This document shows positions 46,837 to 57,149 of a stretch of DNA of 64,000 nucleotides, one piece after another. Both the position numbers and the translations under genes were made by a program. Source of the DNA: Pseudomonas oryzihabitans (lineage in GTDB: Bacteria > Pseudomonadota > Gammaproteobacteria > Pseudomonadales > Pseudomonadaceae); the NCBI RefSeq assembly GCF_006384975.1, contig NZ_CP021645.1, forward strand, positions 4,864,001 to 4,928,000. Direction: 5' to 3'. How positions within the stretch are numbered: position 1 is the first letter of the stretch; each line of letters starts with the position of its first letter. The notes below the pieces were generated by a model, which worked only from the letters and a program-made list of their open reading frames with translations, ran no database searches and was not told the DNA's origin.

Positions 46837-46848
46837 TCCGTATCTGCG

Positions 46849-48756
46849 ATGTCGCAACCCATACGCCTCAAGGATCACGAGAAAGACGCCCAGCTCGTCC
46901 GCACCCGCGTGCTGATCGGCGGGGTGCTGTTTCTCGTGCTCGCCTGCGTACTGGTGGCGCGCATGTACTACCTGCAGGTCATCCAGTACCAGTACCACTC
47001 GACCCTGTCGGAAAACAACCGGGTGCACGTGCAGCCGATTCCGCCGACCCGTGGCCTCATCTATGACCGCAATGGCCTGATCGTCGCCGACAACCGGCCC
47101 AGCTTCAGCCTGACCATCACCCGCGAGCGGGCCGAGAACTGGCGCCAGACGCTGGACACCCTGGTACAGGTCCTGGGCCTGACCGAGGAAGACCGCGAGC
47201 TGTTCGAGAAGCGCATGAAGCAGGGCCGGCGTCCCTTCGAGCCGGTGCCGGTGCTGTTCGAGCTGACCGAGGAGCAGATCGCCAAGATCGCCGTCAACCA
47301 GTTCCGCCTGCCCGGGGTCGAGGTGACGGCGCAACTGGTGCGGCACTACCCCATGGGCGAGCACTTCGCCCACTCGGTGGGCTATGTCGGCCGGATCAAC
47401 GAGCAGGAACTCAAGCGACTGGATCCGGTGAACTACAGTGGCACCCACCACATCGGCAAGACCGGCGTGGAGCGTTTCTACGAACCCGAATTGCACGGCG
47501 AAGTGGGTTACGAGGAAGTCGAGACCAACGCCCGCGGTCGGGTGTTGCGGGTGCTCAATCACACCGATCCCAAGCCCGGCAAGGACATCGTCCTCACCAT
47601 CGACTCCCGGCTGCAGGCTGCGGCGGAAGCTGCCCTGGGTGGCCGGCGCGGTGCCATCGTCGCCATCCAGCCCAAGACCGGCGATGTGCTGGCCATGGTC
47701 AGCCAGCCCAGCTACGACCCCAATCCCTTCGTCACCGGCATCAGCTTCAAGGAATATTCCGCGCTGCGCGATTCCATCGATCGCCCGCTCTACAACCGGG
47801 TGCTGCGCGGTCTCTATCCGCCGGGCTCGACCATCAAGCCGGCGGTGGCCATCGCGGGGCTGGACAGCGGCGCCACCACGCCCCAGGCGCGCATCTTCGA
47901 TCCGGGTTACTACGAGCTGCCCAACTACGATCACAAGTACCGCAACTGGAACCACGGCGGCGACGGTTACGTTGATCTGGATACCGCGCTCATGAGATCC
48001 AACGACACCTATTTCTACGACCTCGCCCACAAGATCGGCATCGATCGACTCTCGGAGTACATGGGCAAGTTCGGGCTCGGGCAGAAGGTGGCCCTGGACA
48101 TGTTCGAGGAAGCGCCGGGCCTCATGCCCTCGCGCCAGTGGAAGCGCGCCACCCGCCGGCAGGCCTGGTTCCCCGGTGAGACGCTGATCCTCGGCATCGG
48201 CCAGGGCTATATGCAGGTGACACCGCTGCAACTGGCCCAGGTTACGGCGCTGATCGCCAACCATGGCAAATGGATCCGGCCGCACCTGGCCAAGACCCTG
48301 GATGGCCAGCCGCCGGTGGACACCCATCCCATGCCCGACATCGTGCTCAAGGACGACAGCTACTGGGATCGCGCCATCCATGGCATGGAGATGGTGGTGC
48401 AGAATCCGCGCGGTACCGCCCATAAACTCAGCATTGGTGCCCAGTATCACTTCGCCGGCAAGAGTGGTACCGCCCAGGTGGTCGCCATCCGCCAGAACGA
48501 AAAGTACAACTCGGCGGCGCTCAAGGAGCGGCACCGCGACCACGCCCTGTTCGTCGCCTTCGCCCCGGTGGAAAATCCGCAGATCGCCGTGGCGGTGATG
48601 GTCGAGAACGGCGAATCGGGTGGCGCCGTGGCCGGTCCCGTCGCGCGGCAGGTGCTCGACGCCTGGCTGCTGGATGAGCATGGTCATCTCAAGGCCGAAT
48701 ACGCCAAGCCCGCTACGGCCGGCACCCCAGCCGCCGCGACCAAGGTGCAGCCATGA
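46849..48756 (+). CDS. mrdA: Penicillin-binding protein 2 (rod-shape transpeptidase)
   Basis: A 635-residue transpeptidase of the elongasome. One N-terminal span (residues ~21-40), the dimerisation domain with PPTRGLIYDRNG, and the transpeptidase domain with active-site S327 in PPGSTIKP, SND and KSGT are present. It is coupled to rodA by a 4-base overlap; PBP2 and RodA work as one synthase. The Ala/Thr/Pro-rich C-terminal tail after residue ~610 is typical of pseudomonad PBP2. Confidence 0.97.
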   Translation: MSQPIRLKDHEKDAQLVRTRVLIGGVLFLVLACVLVARMYYLQVIQYQYHSTLSENNRVHVQPIPPTRGLIYDRNGLIVADNRPSFSLTITRERAENWRQTLDTLVQVLGLTEEDRELFEKRMKQGRRPFEPVPVLFELTEEQIAKIAVNQFRLPGVEVTAQLVRHYPMGEHFAHSVGYVGRINEQELKRLDPVNYSGTHHIGKTGVERFYEPELHGEVGYEEVETNARGRVLRVLNHTDPKPGKDIVLTIDSRLQAAAEAALGGRRGAIVAIQPKTGDVLAMVSQPSYDPNPFVTGISFKEYSALRDSIDRPLYNRVLRGLYPPGSTIKPAVAIAGLDSGATTPQARIFDPGYYELPNYDHKYRNWNHGGDGYVDLDTALMRSNDTYFYDLAHKIGIDRLSEYMGKFGLGQKVALDMFEEAPGLMPSRQWKRATRRQAWFPGETLILGIGQGYMQVTPLQLAQVTALIANHGKWIRPHLAKTLDGQPPVDTHPMPDIVLKDDSYWDRAIHGMEMVVQNPRGTAHKLSIGAQYHFAGKSGTAQVVAIRQNEKYNSAALKERHRDHALFVAFAPVENPQIAVAVMVENGESGGAVAGPVARQVLDAWLLDEHGHLKAEYAKPATAGTPAAATKVQP

Positions 48757-49904
48757 GTCTCGCTCCCAACTTCGACCGCACCATCCCCGAAGGGGACGTG
48801 ATGAAGCGGCGCGCGACCCTGTTGCAGCGCCTGCACATCGATGGTCCGCTGTTGATCCTGCTGTTGATGCTGGGGGCGACCGGCCTGTTCGTGCTCTATT
48901 CCGCCGGCGGACGCAATCTCGACCTGCTGTTCAAGCAGGCCAGCTCCTTCGGCCTGGGCCTGGTGGCCATGGCCATCGTCGCCCAGTTGGAGCCGCGCTT
49001 CATGGCGCGCTGGGTGCCCCTGGGCTATGTGGTCGGCGTGGCTCTGTTGGTGGTGGTGGACGTCATGGGCCACAACGCCATGGGTGCCACCCGCTGGATC
49101 AATATCCCCGGCGTGATCCGCTTCCAGCCGTCGGAATTCATGAAGCTCCTGATGCCCATGATGATGGCCTGGTACCTGTCCAAGCGCAGCCTGCCGCCCA
49201 ACTTCAAGCACAGCCTGATCAGCCTGTCGCTGGTGGTGGTGCCCTTCGTGCTCATCCTCGACCAGCCCGATCTCGGCACCGCCATGCTGGTATTGGCCTC
49301 GGGCGGCTTCGTGCTGTTCGTCGGCGGCCTGCAGTGGCGTTGGCTGATCGGCGCGGTGAGCGCAGCCGTGCCCATGGCGGTGGCTATGTGGTTCTTCGTG
49401 CTGCACGACTACCAGAAGCGCCGCATCCTGACCTTCCTCGATCCGGAAATGGACCCGCTGGGCGCCGGTTGGAACATCATCCAATCCAAGGCCGCCATCG
49501 GCTCGGGCGGCGTGTTCGGCAAGGGCTGGCTGCTGGGGACCCAGTCCCATCTGGATTTTTTGCCGGAAAGTCACACGGACTTTATCATTGCCGTCCTCGG
49601 CGAAGAGTTCGGCATGGTGGGCGTCTGCCTGCTGCTGACGCTCTATCTGTTGCTCATCGGTCGTGGCCTCACCATCACGCTGCAGGCCCAGACGTTGTTC
49701 GGCAAGTTGCTCGCCGGCGGCGTGACCATGACCTTTTTCGTCTACGTCTTCGTCAACATCGGCATGGTCAGTGGCCTGTTGCCCGTGGTGGGCGTACCGC
49801 TGCCATTCATCAGCTATGGCGGCACCTCGGTGGTCACCTTGCTCACCGGGTTCGGAGTTTTGATGTCGATCCACACGCACCGCAAGTGGATCACCCAGGT
49901 TTAA
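48753..49904 (+). CDS. rodA: Rod-shape peptidoglycan glycosyltransferase RodA
   Basis: A 383-residue SEDS glycosyltransferase with ten spans that polymerises lipid II with PBP2. RWINIPGVIRFQPSEFMKL, DQPDLGTAM, and the C-terminal PFISYGGTS motif are present. The ATG overlaps the mrdA stop (ATGA). A methionine at codon 17 (MKRRATLLQRLH) is an alternative start that would match shorter homologues. Confidence 0.96.
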   Translation: MSLAPNFDRTIPEGDVMKRRATLLQRLHIDGPLLILLLMLGATGLFVLYSAGGRNLDLLFKQASSFGLGLVAMAIVAQLEPRFMARWVPLGYVVGVALLVVVDVMGHNAMGATRWINIPGVIRFQPSEFMKLLMPMMMAWYLSKRSLPPNFKHSLISLSLVVVPFVLILDQPDLGTAMLVLASGGFVLFVGGLQWRWLIGAVSAAVPMAVAMWFFVLHDYQKRRILTFLDPEMDPLGAGWNIIQSKAAIGSGGVFGKGWLLGTQSHLDFLPESHTDFIIAVLGEEFGMVGVCLLLTLYLLLIGRGLTITLQAQTLFGKLLAGGVTMTFFVYVFVNIGMVSGLLPVVGVPLPFISYGGTSVVTLLTGFGVLMSIHTHRKWITQV

Positions 49905-49925
49905 CAAGCAATGAAGAAGGGCTAG

Positions 49926-50948
49926 ATGTCGATAATGGGATGGATGCGTCGCTGCCTGCAGGGCCTGGGGCTCGCGGGCGCGATGGGCGTGACGACCGGC
50001 GTCGTCGCCGGCGACTACGACGCGACACCGCAGGCGCGTGACTTCATCGCCGAGATGAGTCAGAGCTACGGCTTCGCGCCGGAGCAACTGCAGGCACTGT
50101 TCGGCGAGGTGCAACGCAAGCAGGCCATTCTCGATGCCATTTCGCGCCCGGCCGAGCGGGTCAAGCCCTGGAGCGAATACCGCCCCATCTTCATCACCGA
50201 TCGGCGAATCGCCCAGGGCGTCGAGTTCTGGAAGGCCCACGAAGAGGCGCTGGCGCGTGCCGAGCGCGAATATGGCGTGCCGGCCCAGTTCATCGTCGCC
50301 ATCATCGGCGTGGAAACCTTCTATGGGCGCAACACCGGTAACTACCGGGTGCTGGACGCCCTCTCCACCCTGGCGTTCGACTACCCGCCGCGCGCACCTT
50401 TCTTCCGCAGCCAACTGCGTGAATTCCTGTTGCTCGCCCGCGAGCAACAGGTCGATCCGCTCAGTCTCACCGGCTCCTATGCCGGCGCCATGGGCCTGCC
50501 GCAATTCATGCCCGGCAGCTTCCGTGCCTACGCGGTGGATTTCGATGGCGACGGCCATATCAATATCTGGTCGGACCCGACCGATGCCATCGGCAGCGTC
50601 GCCAACTACTTCAAGATGCACGGCTGGTCCGGTAGCGGGCCAACCGCGATTCGTGCCCAGGTGACCGGTAGTCGGGTGGAGGAGGGCGTGGTGCCAGGCA
50701 TAGAGCCGGTCAAGACCGTCGCCGAGCTGCGCGCGCTGGGCTGGAATGCTCAGGACCCTGCCCTGCGCGACGATTTGCGTGTAACCTCGTTCCGCCTCGA
50801 CGGAGACAAGGGACCGGAGTACTGGATGGGCCTGCCCAATTTCTACGCCATTACCCGTTACAACCGCAGCGTCATGTACGCCATGGCGGTGACCGATCTG
50901 GCCGCCGCCATCGCCGAGCGTCACGCGGCCGAGGGTGGTAAGCCGTGA
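49926..50948 (+). CDS. sltB1: Lytic murein transglycosylase (SltB1/MltB family)
   Basis: A 340-residue periplasmic enzyme that cleaves MurNAc-GlcNAc bonds to 1,6-anhydro ends. Catalytic E130 lies in IIGVETFYGRNTG, with GAMGLPQFMPGSF and DFDGDGHINIW typical of the MltB group. It has a hydrophobic signal-like N-terminus without a lipobox cysteine, consistent with the soluble SltB1 form. Follows rodA by 21 bases; its stop overlaps rlpA (GTGA). Confidence 0.93.
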   Translation: MSIMGWMRRCLQGLGLAGAMGVTTGVVAGDYDATPQARDFIAEMSQSYGFAPEQLQALFGEVQRKQAILDAISRPAERVKPWSEYRPIFITDRRIAQGVEFWKAHEEALARAEREYGVPAQFIVAIIGVETFYGRNTGNYRVLDALSTLAFDYPPRAPFFRSQLREFLLLAREQQVDPLSLTGSYAGAMGLPQFMPGSFRAYAVDFDGDGHINIWSDPTDAIGSVANYFKMHGWSGSGPTAIRAQVTGSRVEEGVVPGIEPVKTVAELRALGWNAQDPALRDDLRVTSFRLDGDKGPEYWMGLPNFYAITRYNRSVMYAMAVTDLAAAIAERHAAEGGKP

Positions 50949-51937
50949 AGCGTCTGGCTACCGTGGTGCGGCTGGCCGGCTGCCTGGGTCTCGGCCTGCT
51001 GCTGTTGAGCTGCTCCAGTCAGTCGCCCAAACCCACCAGCAAGGGTGTGGCGGGGCCGGGTGGCTACCTGCGCCCGCACCGCGACGGCGCGCCCTGGTGG
51101 GACGTCGACGTCAGCAAGATCCCCGATGCCGTGCCCATGCCCTACAACGGGCCGCTGAAGAACAACCCCTATACCGTACTGGGCAAGACCTACTTCCCGC
51201 TGACCGACTCGCGTGATTATCACGTGACCGGTACGGCGTCCTGGTATGGCACCAAGTTCCACGGCCAGGCTACCGCCAATGGCGAGACCTACGACCTCTA
51301 CGGCATGACCGCGGCGCACAAGACCCTGCCGCTGCCCAGTTACGTCAGGGTCACCAACCTCGATAACGGCCGCAGCGTCATCCTGCGCGTCAACGATCGC
51401 GGTCCTTTCTATTCCGACCGGGTCATCGACCTGTCCTTCGCCGCGGCCAAGAAGCTCGGTTATGCCGAGATCGGCACCGCCCGGGTCAGGGTGGATGGCA
51501 TTGATCCGCAACAATATTGGGCCGAGCGCGGCCAGGCGGTGCCCATGGTACTGGCCCAACCGCGCCAGGCTCCGGTAGCCCAGAAGACTACCGAGGTGCA
51601 GACCTTCGGTGCGGTGGAGACCTATACGCCGCCGGTCAACCAGCATGCCGAGCCGGTCACCCCGGCGGCCATAGACGCAAAAAAAAACGCTTCTGTCCCA
51701 GCCGCTGGGCTCTATCTGCAGGTGGCGGCCTTCGCCAATCCGGACGCTGCGGAATTGCTCAAGGACAAGCTCAGCGACCTGACCGGTGCCCCGGTGTTCA
51801 TCAGCTCGACGGTGCGCAACCAGCAGACCTTGCATCGCGTGCGACTCGGCCCGGTCCAGCCGGCTGAGGTGCCCCAGCTCCAGAACAGCGTGCGCCTGGC
51901 CCGACTCGGCCAGGCCTCCCTCGTGCAACCGGATTGA
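50945..51937 (+). CDS. rlpA: Septal ring lytic transglycosylase RlpA
   Basis: A 330-residue outer-membrane lipoprotein. The lipobox is LLLLSC with Cys23; the double-psi beta-barrel (residues ~90-185) carries TASWYGTKFHGQATANGE, AAHKTLPLPS and VNDRGPF; a C-terminal SPOR domain (about 255-330) should target denuded septal glycan. Start is GTG 50945, overlapping the sltB1 stop. P. aeruginosa RlpA cleaves peptidoglycan lacking stem peptides. Confidence 0.95.
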   Translation: MKRLATVVRLAGCLGLGLLLLSCSSQSPKPTSKGVAGPGGYLRPHRDGAPWWDVDVSKIPDAVPMPYNGPLKNNPYTVLGKTYFPLTDSRDYHVTGTASWYGTKFHGQATANGETYDLYGMTAAHKTLPLPSYVRVTNLDNGRSVILRVNDRGPFYSDRVIDLSFAAAKKLGYAEIGTARVRVDGIDPQQYWAERGQAVPMVLAQPRQAPVAQKTTEVQTFGAVETYTPPVNQHAEPVTPAAIDAKKNASVPAAGLYLQVAAFANPDAAELLKDKLSDLTGAPVFISSTVRNQQTLHRVRLGPVQPAEVPQLQNSVRLARLGQASLVQPD

Positions 51938-52017
51938 AGCAAGGATGTTTCTAGGCGCCTGCCCACTGGCAGGCCCGCCCGCTGCTCCAGCCATACCCTA
52001 ACCATTCAGAGATTCGG

Positions 52018-53178
52018 ATGACTATCGCAACCTTTGCCCGCCGCCTGCTTCTTCTCGTAACGATCGCCTGTGTCCCGGCCGTCTGGGCGGCCGAGACCAT
52101 GATTCCGGCTCCCCCGCAACTGGCGGCCAAGGCCTGGATTCTCATGGACGCCAACAGCGGCGCCGTGCTGACCGAATCCAACTCGGACGAGCGCCTGCCG
52201 CCGGCCAGTCTGACCAAGCTGATGACCGCCTACATCGCCACCCTGGAAATCAACCGGGGCCGGATCAAGGAATCCGACATGGCCACCATCAGCGAGCATG
52301 CCTGGCGTACCGGCGGTTCGCGGATGTTCCTCAAGCTCGGTTCCCAGGTGTCGGTGGGTGACCTGCTGCACGGCATCATCATCCAGTCCGGCAACGACGC
52401 CAGCGTCGCCCTGGCCGAGCACATCGCCGGCAGCGAAGACGCCTTCGTCGACATGATGAACACCACCGCGCAGAAGCTGGGCATGCAAAACACCCACTTC
52501 ATGGATGCCACCGGCCTGCCGAATCCGAACCACTATTCCTCGGCCCACGACATGGCGATCCTGGCGCGCGCCATCATCAACGCCGATCCCCAGCACTACG
52601 CCATCTATTCCCAGAAGGAATTCTTCTGGAACAACATCAAGCAGCCCAACCGCAACCTGCTCTTGTGGCGCGACAAGACCGTGGACGGCCTGAAGACCGG
52701 TCACACCGACGAGGCCGGCTACTGCATGGTGGCCTCCGCCGTACGTGACGGCATGCGCCTGGTGGCCGTGGTGTTCGGCACCAACAGCGAGCAGGCCCGC
52801 GCCGCCGAAACCCAGAAGCTGCTGACCTACGGCTTCCGCTTCTTCGAGACCCAGTCCTTCTACAAGAAGGGCACCGAGCTGGCCAAGGCGCCGGTATGGA
52901 AGGGCGATGCGCGTGAGGTCCAGGCCGGTCTGGCCGAGGATCTGACCATGACCCTGCCGCGCGGCCAGGCCAAGAAGCTGCATGCCGAGATGGTGCTCAA
53001 CCCGCAACTGATCGCCCCCATCGCCAAGGGCCAGGTGATCGGCAAGGTCGAGGTCAAGCTCGACGACAAGGTGGTCCACACCGCCGACCTGGTGGCCCTG
53101 CAGCCGGTCGAGGAGGGTGGCTTCATCCGCCGCCTGTGGGATAGCATCCGCCTGTTCTTCTACGGATTGTTCAACTGA
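52018..53178 (+). CDS. dacC: D-Ala-D-Ala carboxypeptidase (PBP5/6 type)
   Basis: A 386-residue periplasmic enzyme removing terminal D-Ala. Signal peptide (to about residue 25), active-site S64-x-x-K67 in [13 protein letters not shown] in [17 protein letters not shown] in [11 protein letters not shown], then the all-beta domain and an amphipathic C-terminal anchor ([16 protein letters not shown]). The P. aeruginosa gene in this position is dacC. A strong hairpin follows 14 bases after the stop. Confidence 0.95.
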   Translation: MTIATFARRLLLLVTIACVPAVWAAETMIPAPPQLAAKAWILMDANSGAVLTESNSDERLPPASLTKLMTAYIATLEINRGRIKESDMATISEHAWRTGGSRMFLKLGSQVSVGDLLHGIIIQSGNDASVALAEHIAGSEDAFVDMMNTTAQKLGMQNTHFMDATGLPNPNHYSSAHDMAILARAIINADPQHYAIYSQKEFFWNNIKQPNRNLLLWRDKTVDGLKTGHTDEAGYCMVASAVRDGMRLVAVVFGTNSEQARAAETQKLLTYGFRFFETQSFYKKGTELAKAPVWKGDAREVQAGLAEDLTMTLPRGQAKKLHAEMVLNPQLIAPIAKGQVIGKVEVKLDDKVVHTADLVALQPVEEGGFIRRLWDSIRLFFYGLFN

Positions 53179-53191
53179 TCCGTCGCCCCGG

Positions 53192-53215
53192 AAAGGCCCG
53201 CGCAAGCGGGCCTTT
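53192..53215 (+). terminator. Hairpin after dacC
   Basis: AAAGGCCCGC and GCGGGCCTTT form a perfect 10-bp stem with a GCAA tetraloop, followed by only CACCCC on the plus strand. Partial termination before ybeD is likely. Confidence 0.65.
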
Positions 53216-53251
53216 CACCCCTGCCGACAAGGTTCGGCCTGGAACTTCCGC

Positions 53252-53527
53252 ATGACCGAAGACGTACAACCCCCCAAGATCGAATTTCCCTGCCCGCGTT
53301 ATCCCATCAAGGTGATCGGCGATGCGGGTGCCGATTTCGCCGAGCTGGTGCTCGATACCGTGCAGCGCCATGCGCCGGATCTCGACCGTGGCACCCTGGT
53401 GACCCGTGACAGCCGCAACGGGCGGTTCCTGTCCGTGCAGGTCCTCATCACCGCCACCGGGGTGGACCAGCTGCAGGCCATCCACCAGGATCTGCGCGCC
53501 ACCGGCCGCGTGCACATGGTGATCTGA
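53252..53527 (+). CDS. ybeD: DUF493/YbeD family regulator protein
   Basis: A 91-residue ferredoxin-like-fold protein beginning [23 protein letters not shown] and ending RVHMVI. The family is always found beside lipB; its role is not settled, although allosteric-type folds suggest a link to lipoylation. The ATG at 53252 fits family length. The stop shares its last base with the lipB start. Confidence 0.93.
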   Translation: MTEDVQPPKIEFPCPRYPIKVIGDAGADFAELVLDTVQRHAPDLDRGTLVTRDSRNGRFLSVQVLITATGVDQLQAIHQDLRATGRVHMVI

Positions 53528-54183
53528 TGACGACTCCCGCCCCGGTGACCCTGGGCGTGCGCCGCTGGGGCTTGAGGCCCTACGAGGCGACCTGGCAGGC
53601 CATGCGCCGTTTCACTGACGAGCGCGGTCCCGCGACGCCTGACGAACTCTGGCTGCTCCAGCACCCGGCGGTCTTCACCCAGGGCCAAGCCGGCAAGCCC
53701 GAGCACCTGCTCGCCGCTGGCGACATTCCGGTGGTGCAGGTCGATCGCGGCGGCCAGGTCACGTACCATGGTCCCGGTCAGCTCATCGCCTATGTGCTGC
53801 TGGACGTTCGCCGCAAGGGCCTGGGCGTGCGAGAATTGGTCAGCGCCATGGAAGACAGCCTGATCGCCCTGCTCGCCGACTGGGGCGTACGGGCCGAAGC
53901 CCGAGCCGATGCACCGGGTGTCTACGTGGAGGGGGCCAAGATCGCCTCCCTGGGCCTGCGCATCCGCAATGGCCGGTCCTTCCATGGACTGGCCTTGAAC
54001 GTTGACATGGATCTGGCGCCGTTCCGCCGGATCAACCCCTGCGGTTATGCCGGCCTGGCCATGACCCAGCTCCGCGATCTGGTGACCGGGCCACTAGCTT
54101 TCGACGAGGTCCGCGAGTCTCTGGTCCGTCACCTGAGTCTGCGCCTGGGCTACCCCGAACCGATCACCCTGGAATCGGATTGA
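53527..54183 (+). CDS. lipB: Octanoyl-[ACP]:protein N-octanoyltransferase
   Basis: A 218-residue enzyme that moves octanoate from acyl carrier protein onto lipoyl domains. [12 protein letters not shown], catalytic K138 in [10 protein letters not shown] and C172 in RINPCGYAG form the expected acyl-transfer dyad. Start ATG 53527 in a TGATG overlap with ybeD. The next gene lipA starts two bases after its stop. Confidence 0.97.
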   Translation: MTTPAPVTLGVRRWGLRPYEATWQAMRRFTDERGPATPDELWLLQHPAVFTQGQAGKPEHLLAAGDIPVVQVDRGGQVTYHGPGQLIAYVLLDVRRKGLGVRELVSAMEDSLIALLADWGVRAEARADAPGVYVEGAKIASLGLRIRNGRSFHGLALNVDMDLAPFRRINPCGYAGLAMTQLRDLVTGPLAFDEVRESLVRHLSLRLGYPEPITLESD

Positions 54184-54184
54184 C

Positions 54185-55183
54185 ATGACCACAACAGTAC
54201 AAGACAGCGCCCAGACCCTTACCCCGCCCGCTCGCCCGAACAAGGTGGAGGCCGGCGTCAAGCTGCGTGGGGCCGAGAAGGTCGCGCGCATCCCGGTAAA
54301 GATCATTCCCACCGAGGAACTGCCGCGCAAGCCGGACTGGATCCGCGTCCGCATCCCGGTCACCCCCGAGGTCGAGCGCATCAAGCAGCTGCTGCGCAAG
54401 CACAAGCTGCACAGTGTCTGCGAAGAGGCCTCCTGCCCGAACCTGGGCGAGTGCTTCTCCGGCGGCACCGCCACCTTCATGATCATGGGTGACATCTGCA
54501 CCCGTCGCTGCCCCTTCTGCGACGTCGGCCATGGCCGGCCGAAGCCGCTGGACGTGGACGAGCCGAAGAACCTGGCGGTAGCCATCGCCGACCTGGGCCT
54601 GAAGTACGTGGTGATCACCTCGGTGGACCGCGACGACCTGCGCGATGGCGGTGCCCAGCACTTCGTCGATTGCCTGCGCGAGATCCGCAAGCTGTCTCCG
54701 GGCATCCAGCTCGAGACCCTGGTGCCGGACTACCGTGGCCGCATGGACGTGGCCCTGGCCATCACCGAGCAGGAGCCGCCGGATGTCTTCAACCACAACC
54801 TGGAGACCGTCCCGCGCCTGTACAAGGCTGCCCGCCCGGGTTCGGACTTCGAGTGGTCGCTGGACCTGCTGCAGAACTTCAAGAAGCGCGTGCCCCACGT
54901 GCCGACCAAGTCCGGCCTGATGCTGGGCCTGGGCGAGACCGACGAGGAAGTCATCGAGGTCATGCAGCGCATGCGCGAGCACGAGATCGACATGCTGACC
55001 CTCGGCCAGTACCTGCAGCCCTCGCGCAACCACCTGCCGGTGCAGCGCTTCGTCCACCCGGATACCTTCGCCTGGTATGCCGAGGAAGGCGCCAAGATGG
55101 GCTTCAAGAACGTCGCTTCCGGTCCCCTGGTACGTTCGTCCTACCACGCCGACCAGCAGGCGCACGGCAAGAAGATCAACTGA
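54185..55183 (+). CDS. lipA: Lipoyl synthase
   Basis: A 332-residue radical-SAM enzyme that inserts sulphur into octanoyl groups. Both iron-sulphur clusters have their ligands: C79, C84, C90 (auxiliary cluster, sacrificed as sulphur donor) and C105, C109, C112 in [10 protein letters not shown]. The C-terminal RSSYHADQ holds the conserved serine ligand. A strong intrinsic terminator follows. Confidence 0.98.
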   Translation: MTTTVQDSAQTLTPPARPNKVEAGVKLRGAEKVARIPVKIIPTEELPRKPDWIRVRIPVTPEVERIKQLLRKHKLHSVCEEASCPNLGECFSGGTATFMIMGDICTRRCPFCDVGHGRPKPLDVDEPKNLAVAIADLGLKYVVITSVDRDDLRDGGAQHFVDCLREIRKLSPGIQLETLVPDYRGRMDVALAITEQEPPDVFNHNLETVPRLYKAARPGSDFEWSLDLLQNFKKRVPHVPTKSGLMLGLGETDEEVIEVMQRMREHEIDMLTLGQYLQPSRNHLPVQRFVHPDTFAWYAEEGAKMGFKNVASGPLVRSSYHADQQAHGKKIN

Positions 55184-55200
55184 TCCTCGCGTCGTAATCG

Positions 55201-55230
55201 AAAAGGGCAGCCTGATGGCTGCCCTTTTTC
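55201..55230 (+). terminator. Rho-independent terminator of lipA
   Basis: A 12-bp perfect stem (55201-55212 with 55217-55228) around TGAT, with AAAA at the left and TTTTTC at the right, 17 bases after the lipA stop. Terminates the ybeD-lipB-lipA transcript. Confidence 0.92.
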
Positions 55231-55273
55231 ATGGTGGCTTCGAAACCCTCAGCCCCTGTTGATCCGCTCTTGG

Positions 55274-55312
55274 CCCCCTCTCCCGCACGCGGGAGAGGGT
55301 TGGGGAGAGGGC
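55274..55312. repeat. CCCTCTCCC/GGGAGAGGG palindromic repeat
   Basis: CCCTCTCCCG (55276-55285) pairs with CGGGAGAGGG (55290-55299), followed by TTGGGGAGAGGGC. This kind of C/T-rich palindrome is a dispersed intergenic repeat in many proteobacteria. It lies between the lipA terminator and the pgm stop and could also act as a pgm terminator. Confidence 0.6.
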
Positions 55313-55325
55313 AGGCTCCGTGCTA

Positions 55326-56990
55326 TTAACCGCGCAGCACCCCGTCCACCAGCGCCTTGGCCTCTTCCTGAATGCGGCCCAGGTGGGCTTCGCCCTCGAA
55401 GCTTTCGGCGTAGATCTTGTAGACATCCTCGGTACCCGAGGGACGGGCAGCGAACCAGCCGTTCTCAGTGACCACCTTGAGGCCGCCGATGGCGGCGCCA
55501 TTGCCGGGGGCCTCGGTGAGGATGGCGGTGATCGGCTGGCCGGCCAGCTCCTTGGCGGTGACCTGGGCGGCGGAGAGCTTGCCGAGGCGAGCCTTCTGCT
55601 CGCGGTCGGCGGCGGCGTCGATGCGCTGGTAGACCGGGGCGCCGAAACGCTCGGTCAGCGCCTGGTAGCGCTCGCCGGGGTCCTTGCCGGTCACGGCGGT
55701 GATCTCTGCCGCCAAGAGGCCGAGGATGATGCCGTCCTTGTCGGTGGACCAGGCGCCGCCGGTCTTGCGCAGGAAGGAGGCACCGGCGGATTCTTCGCCG
55801 CCGAAGCCCAGGCTGCCGTCCAGCAGGCCGTCGACGAACCACTTGAAGCCCACCGGCACTTCCACCACCTGGCGGCCAATGCCCTGGGCCACGCGGTCGA
55901 TCATCGAGGACGACACCAGCGTCTTGCCGATGCCGGCCTGCTGGCTCCACTGCGGACGGTGGGTGAAGAGGTACTCGATGGCCACCGCCAGGTAGTGGTT
56001 GGGATTGAGCAGGCCCACCGAGCGGGCGACGATGCCATGGCGGTCATGGTCGGTGTCGCAGGCGAAGGAGACGTCGAATCTGTCCTTGTTCTCGATCAGG
56101 CCGGCCATGGCGTGGGGCGAACTGCAGTCCATGCGGATCTTGCCGTCCCAGTCCAGGCGCATGAAGCGGAAGGTCTGGTCGACGCGGGTCGAGAGCACCT
56201 GCAGCGGCAGGCCATAGCGCTCGGCGATGCGCGGCCAGTAGTGCACCCCGGCGCCGCCCAGGGGATCGACGCCAAAGGTCAGGCCGGAGCCGCGGATAGC
56301 CTCGAGATCGATGACCTGGCCCAGACCCCCGACGTAGCTGTCGATGAAGTCGAATGTCTGCGTGGTGGAGGCCTTGAGCGCCTGGCGGTAATCCATCCGC
56401 TTGACGCCTTCCAGGCCGGCCACCAGCAGGGCATTGGCGCGATCCTGGATCCATTTGGTGACGTTGGTGTCGGCCGGGCCGCCGTTGGTGGGGTTGTACT
56501 TGAAGCCGCCGTCGGCGGGCGGGTTGTGCGACGGGGTGATGACGATGCCGTCGGCCAGGCCCGAACTGCGGCCGGCGTTGTATTCGAGGATGGCGTTGGA
56601 CAGTGCCGGGGTAGGCGTATAGCCCGGCTCGCCGTGGGTCTCGGCGCAACCGGCGTCGATGCGCACCTCCACGCCATTGGCGGCGAGGACTTCCAGGGCG
56701 GAGATGAAGGCCGGCTCGGACAGCGCGTGGGTGTCCATGCCCATGAACAGCGGCCCGTCGACCCCCTGGGCCTTACGGTATTCGCAGATGGCCTGGGTGA
56801 TGGCGAGGATGTGCCATTCGTTGAAGCTGCCCTTGAGCGAGGAGCCGCGGTGGCCGGAGGTACCGAAGGCCACCTGCTGGCCCGGATCGCTGGGATCGGG
56901 GCGATCGCTGTAGTAGCGCGCCACCAGGCGTGGCAGGTGGGTCAGGGTGTTCTCGTCGGGAAGGCGTCCTGCGTTGGCGGCAATACTCAT
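55326..56990 (-). CDS. pgm: Phosphoglucomutase (alpha-D-glucose phosphate specific)
   Basis: A 554-residue enzyme interconverting glucose-1- and glucose-6-phosphate, which supplies UDP-glucose, the cellulose precursor. Features are [10 protein letters not shown] at 42-51, phosphoserine S154 in [12 protein letters not shown], the metal loop CDTDHDRHG and sugar-binding GFGGEESAG. The ATG at 56990 has GGAA six bases upstream. Length fits the E. coli Pgm type and not the AlgC type. The link to the wss cluster 12 kb away is functional inference only. Confidence 0.96.
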   Translation of the reverse strand: MSIAANAGRLPDENTLTHLPRLVARYYSDRPDPSDPGQQVAFGTSGHRGSSLKGSFNEWHILAITQAICEYRKAQGVDGPLFMGMDTHALSEPAFISALEVLAANGVEVRIDAGCAETHGEPGYTPTPALSNAILEYNAGRSSGLADGIVITPSHNPPADGGFKYNPTNGGPADTNVTKWIQDRANALLVAGLEGVKRMDYRQALKASTTQTFDFIDSYVGGLGQVIDLEAIRGSGLTFGVDPLGGAGVHYWPRIAERYGLPLQVLSTRVDQTFRFMRLDWDGKIRMDCSSPHAMAGLIENKDRFDVSFACDTDHDRHGIVARSVGLLNPNHYLAVAIEYLFTHRPQWSQQAGIGKTLVSSSMIDRVAQGIGRQVVEVPVGFKWFVDGLLDGSLGFGGEESAGASFLRKTGGAWSTDKDGIILGLLAAEITAVTGKDPGERYQALTERFGAPVYQRIDAAADREQKARLGKLSAAQVTAKELAGQPITAILTEAPGNGAAIGGLKVVTENGWFAARPSGTEDVYKIYAESFEGEAHLGRIQEEAKALVDGVLRG

Positions 56991-57149
56991 CTCGGGTTCC
57001 TTGGTGTGAATAGAGCCCGGGCGGCTTGAGCGCACCGGGCGACGCGACTCGCGTTCGACCTTGGCGGTAGCGGTTTGCTCACCGCGCCTGGAGGGCGATC
57101 CTCAGAATGCCGATTCGTGCACGCTGAGGCCGCTCGTCAGGAGGCTATA

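Noticed and set aside
46486..50924. Two long minus-strand open frames opposite mrdA, rodA and sltB1
   Set aside because: Antisense shadows: no motifs, odd composition, and the plus strand carries the conserved enzymes with overlapping starts and stops.
55320..57029. A 569-codon plus-strand frame opposite pgm
   Set aside because: Shadow frame; Pgm on the minus strand has its phosphoserine, metal-loop and sugar-binding motifs.
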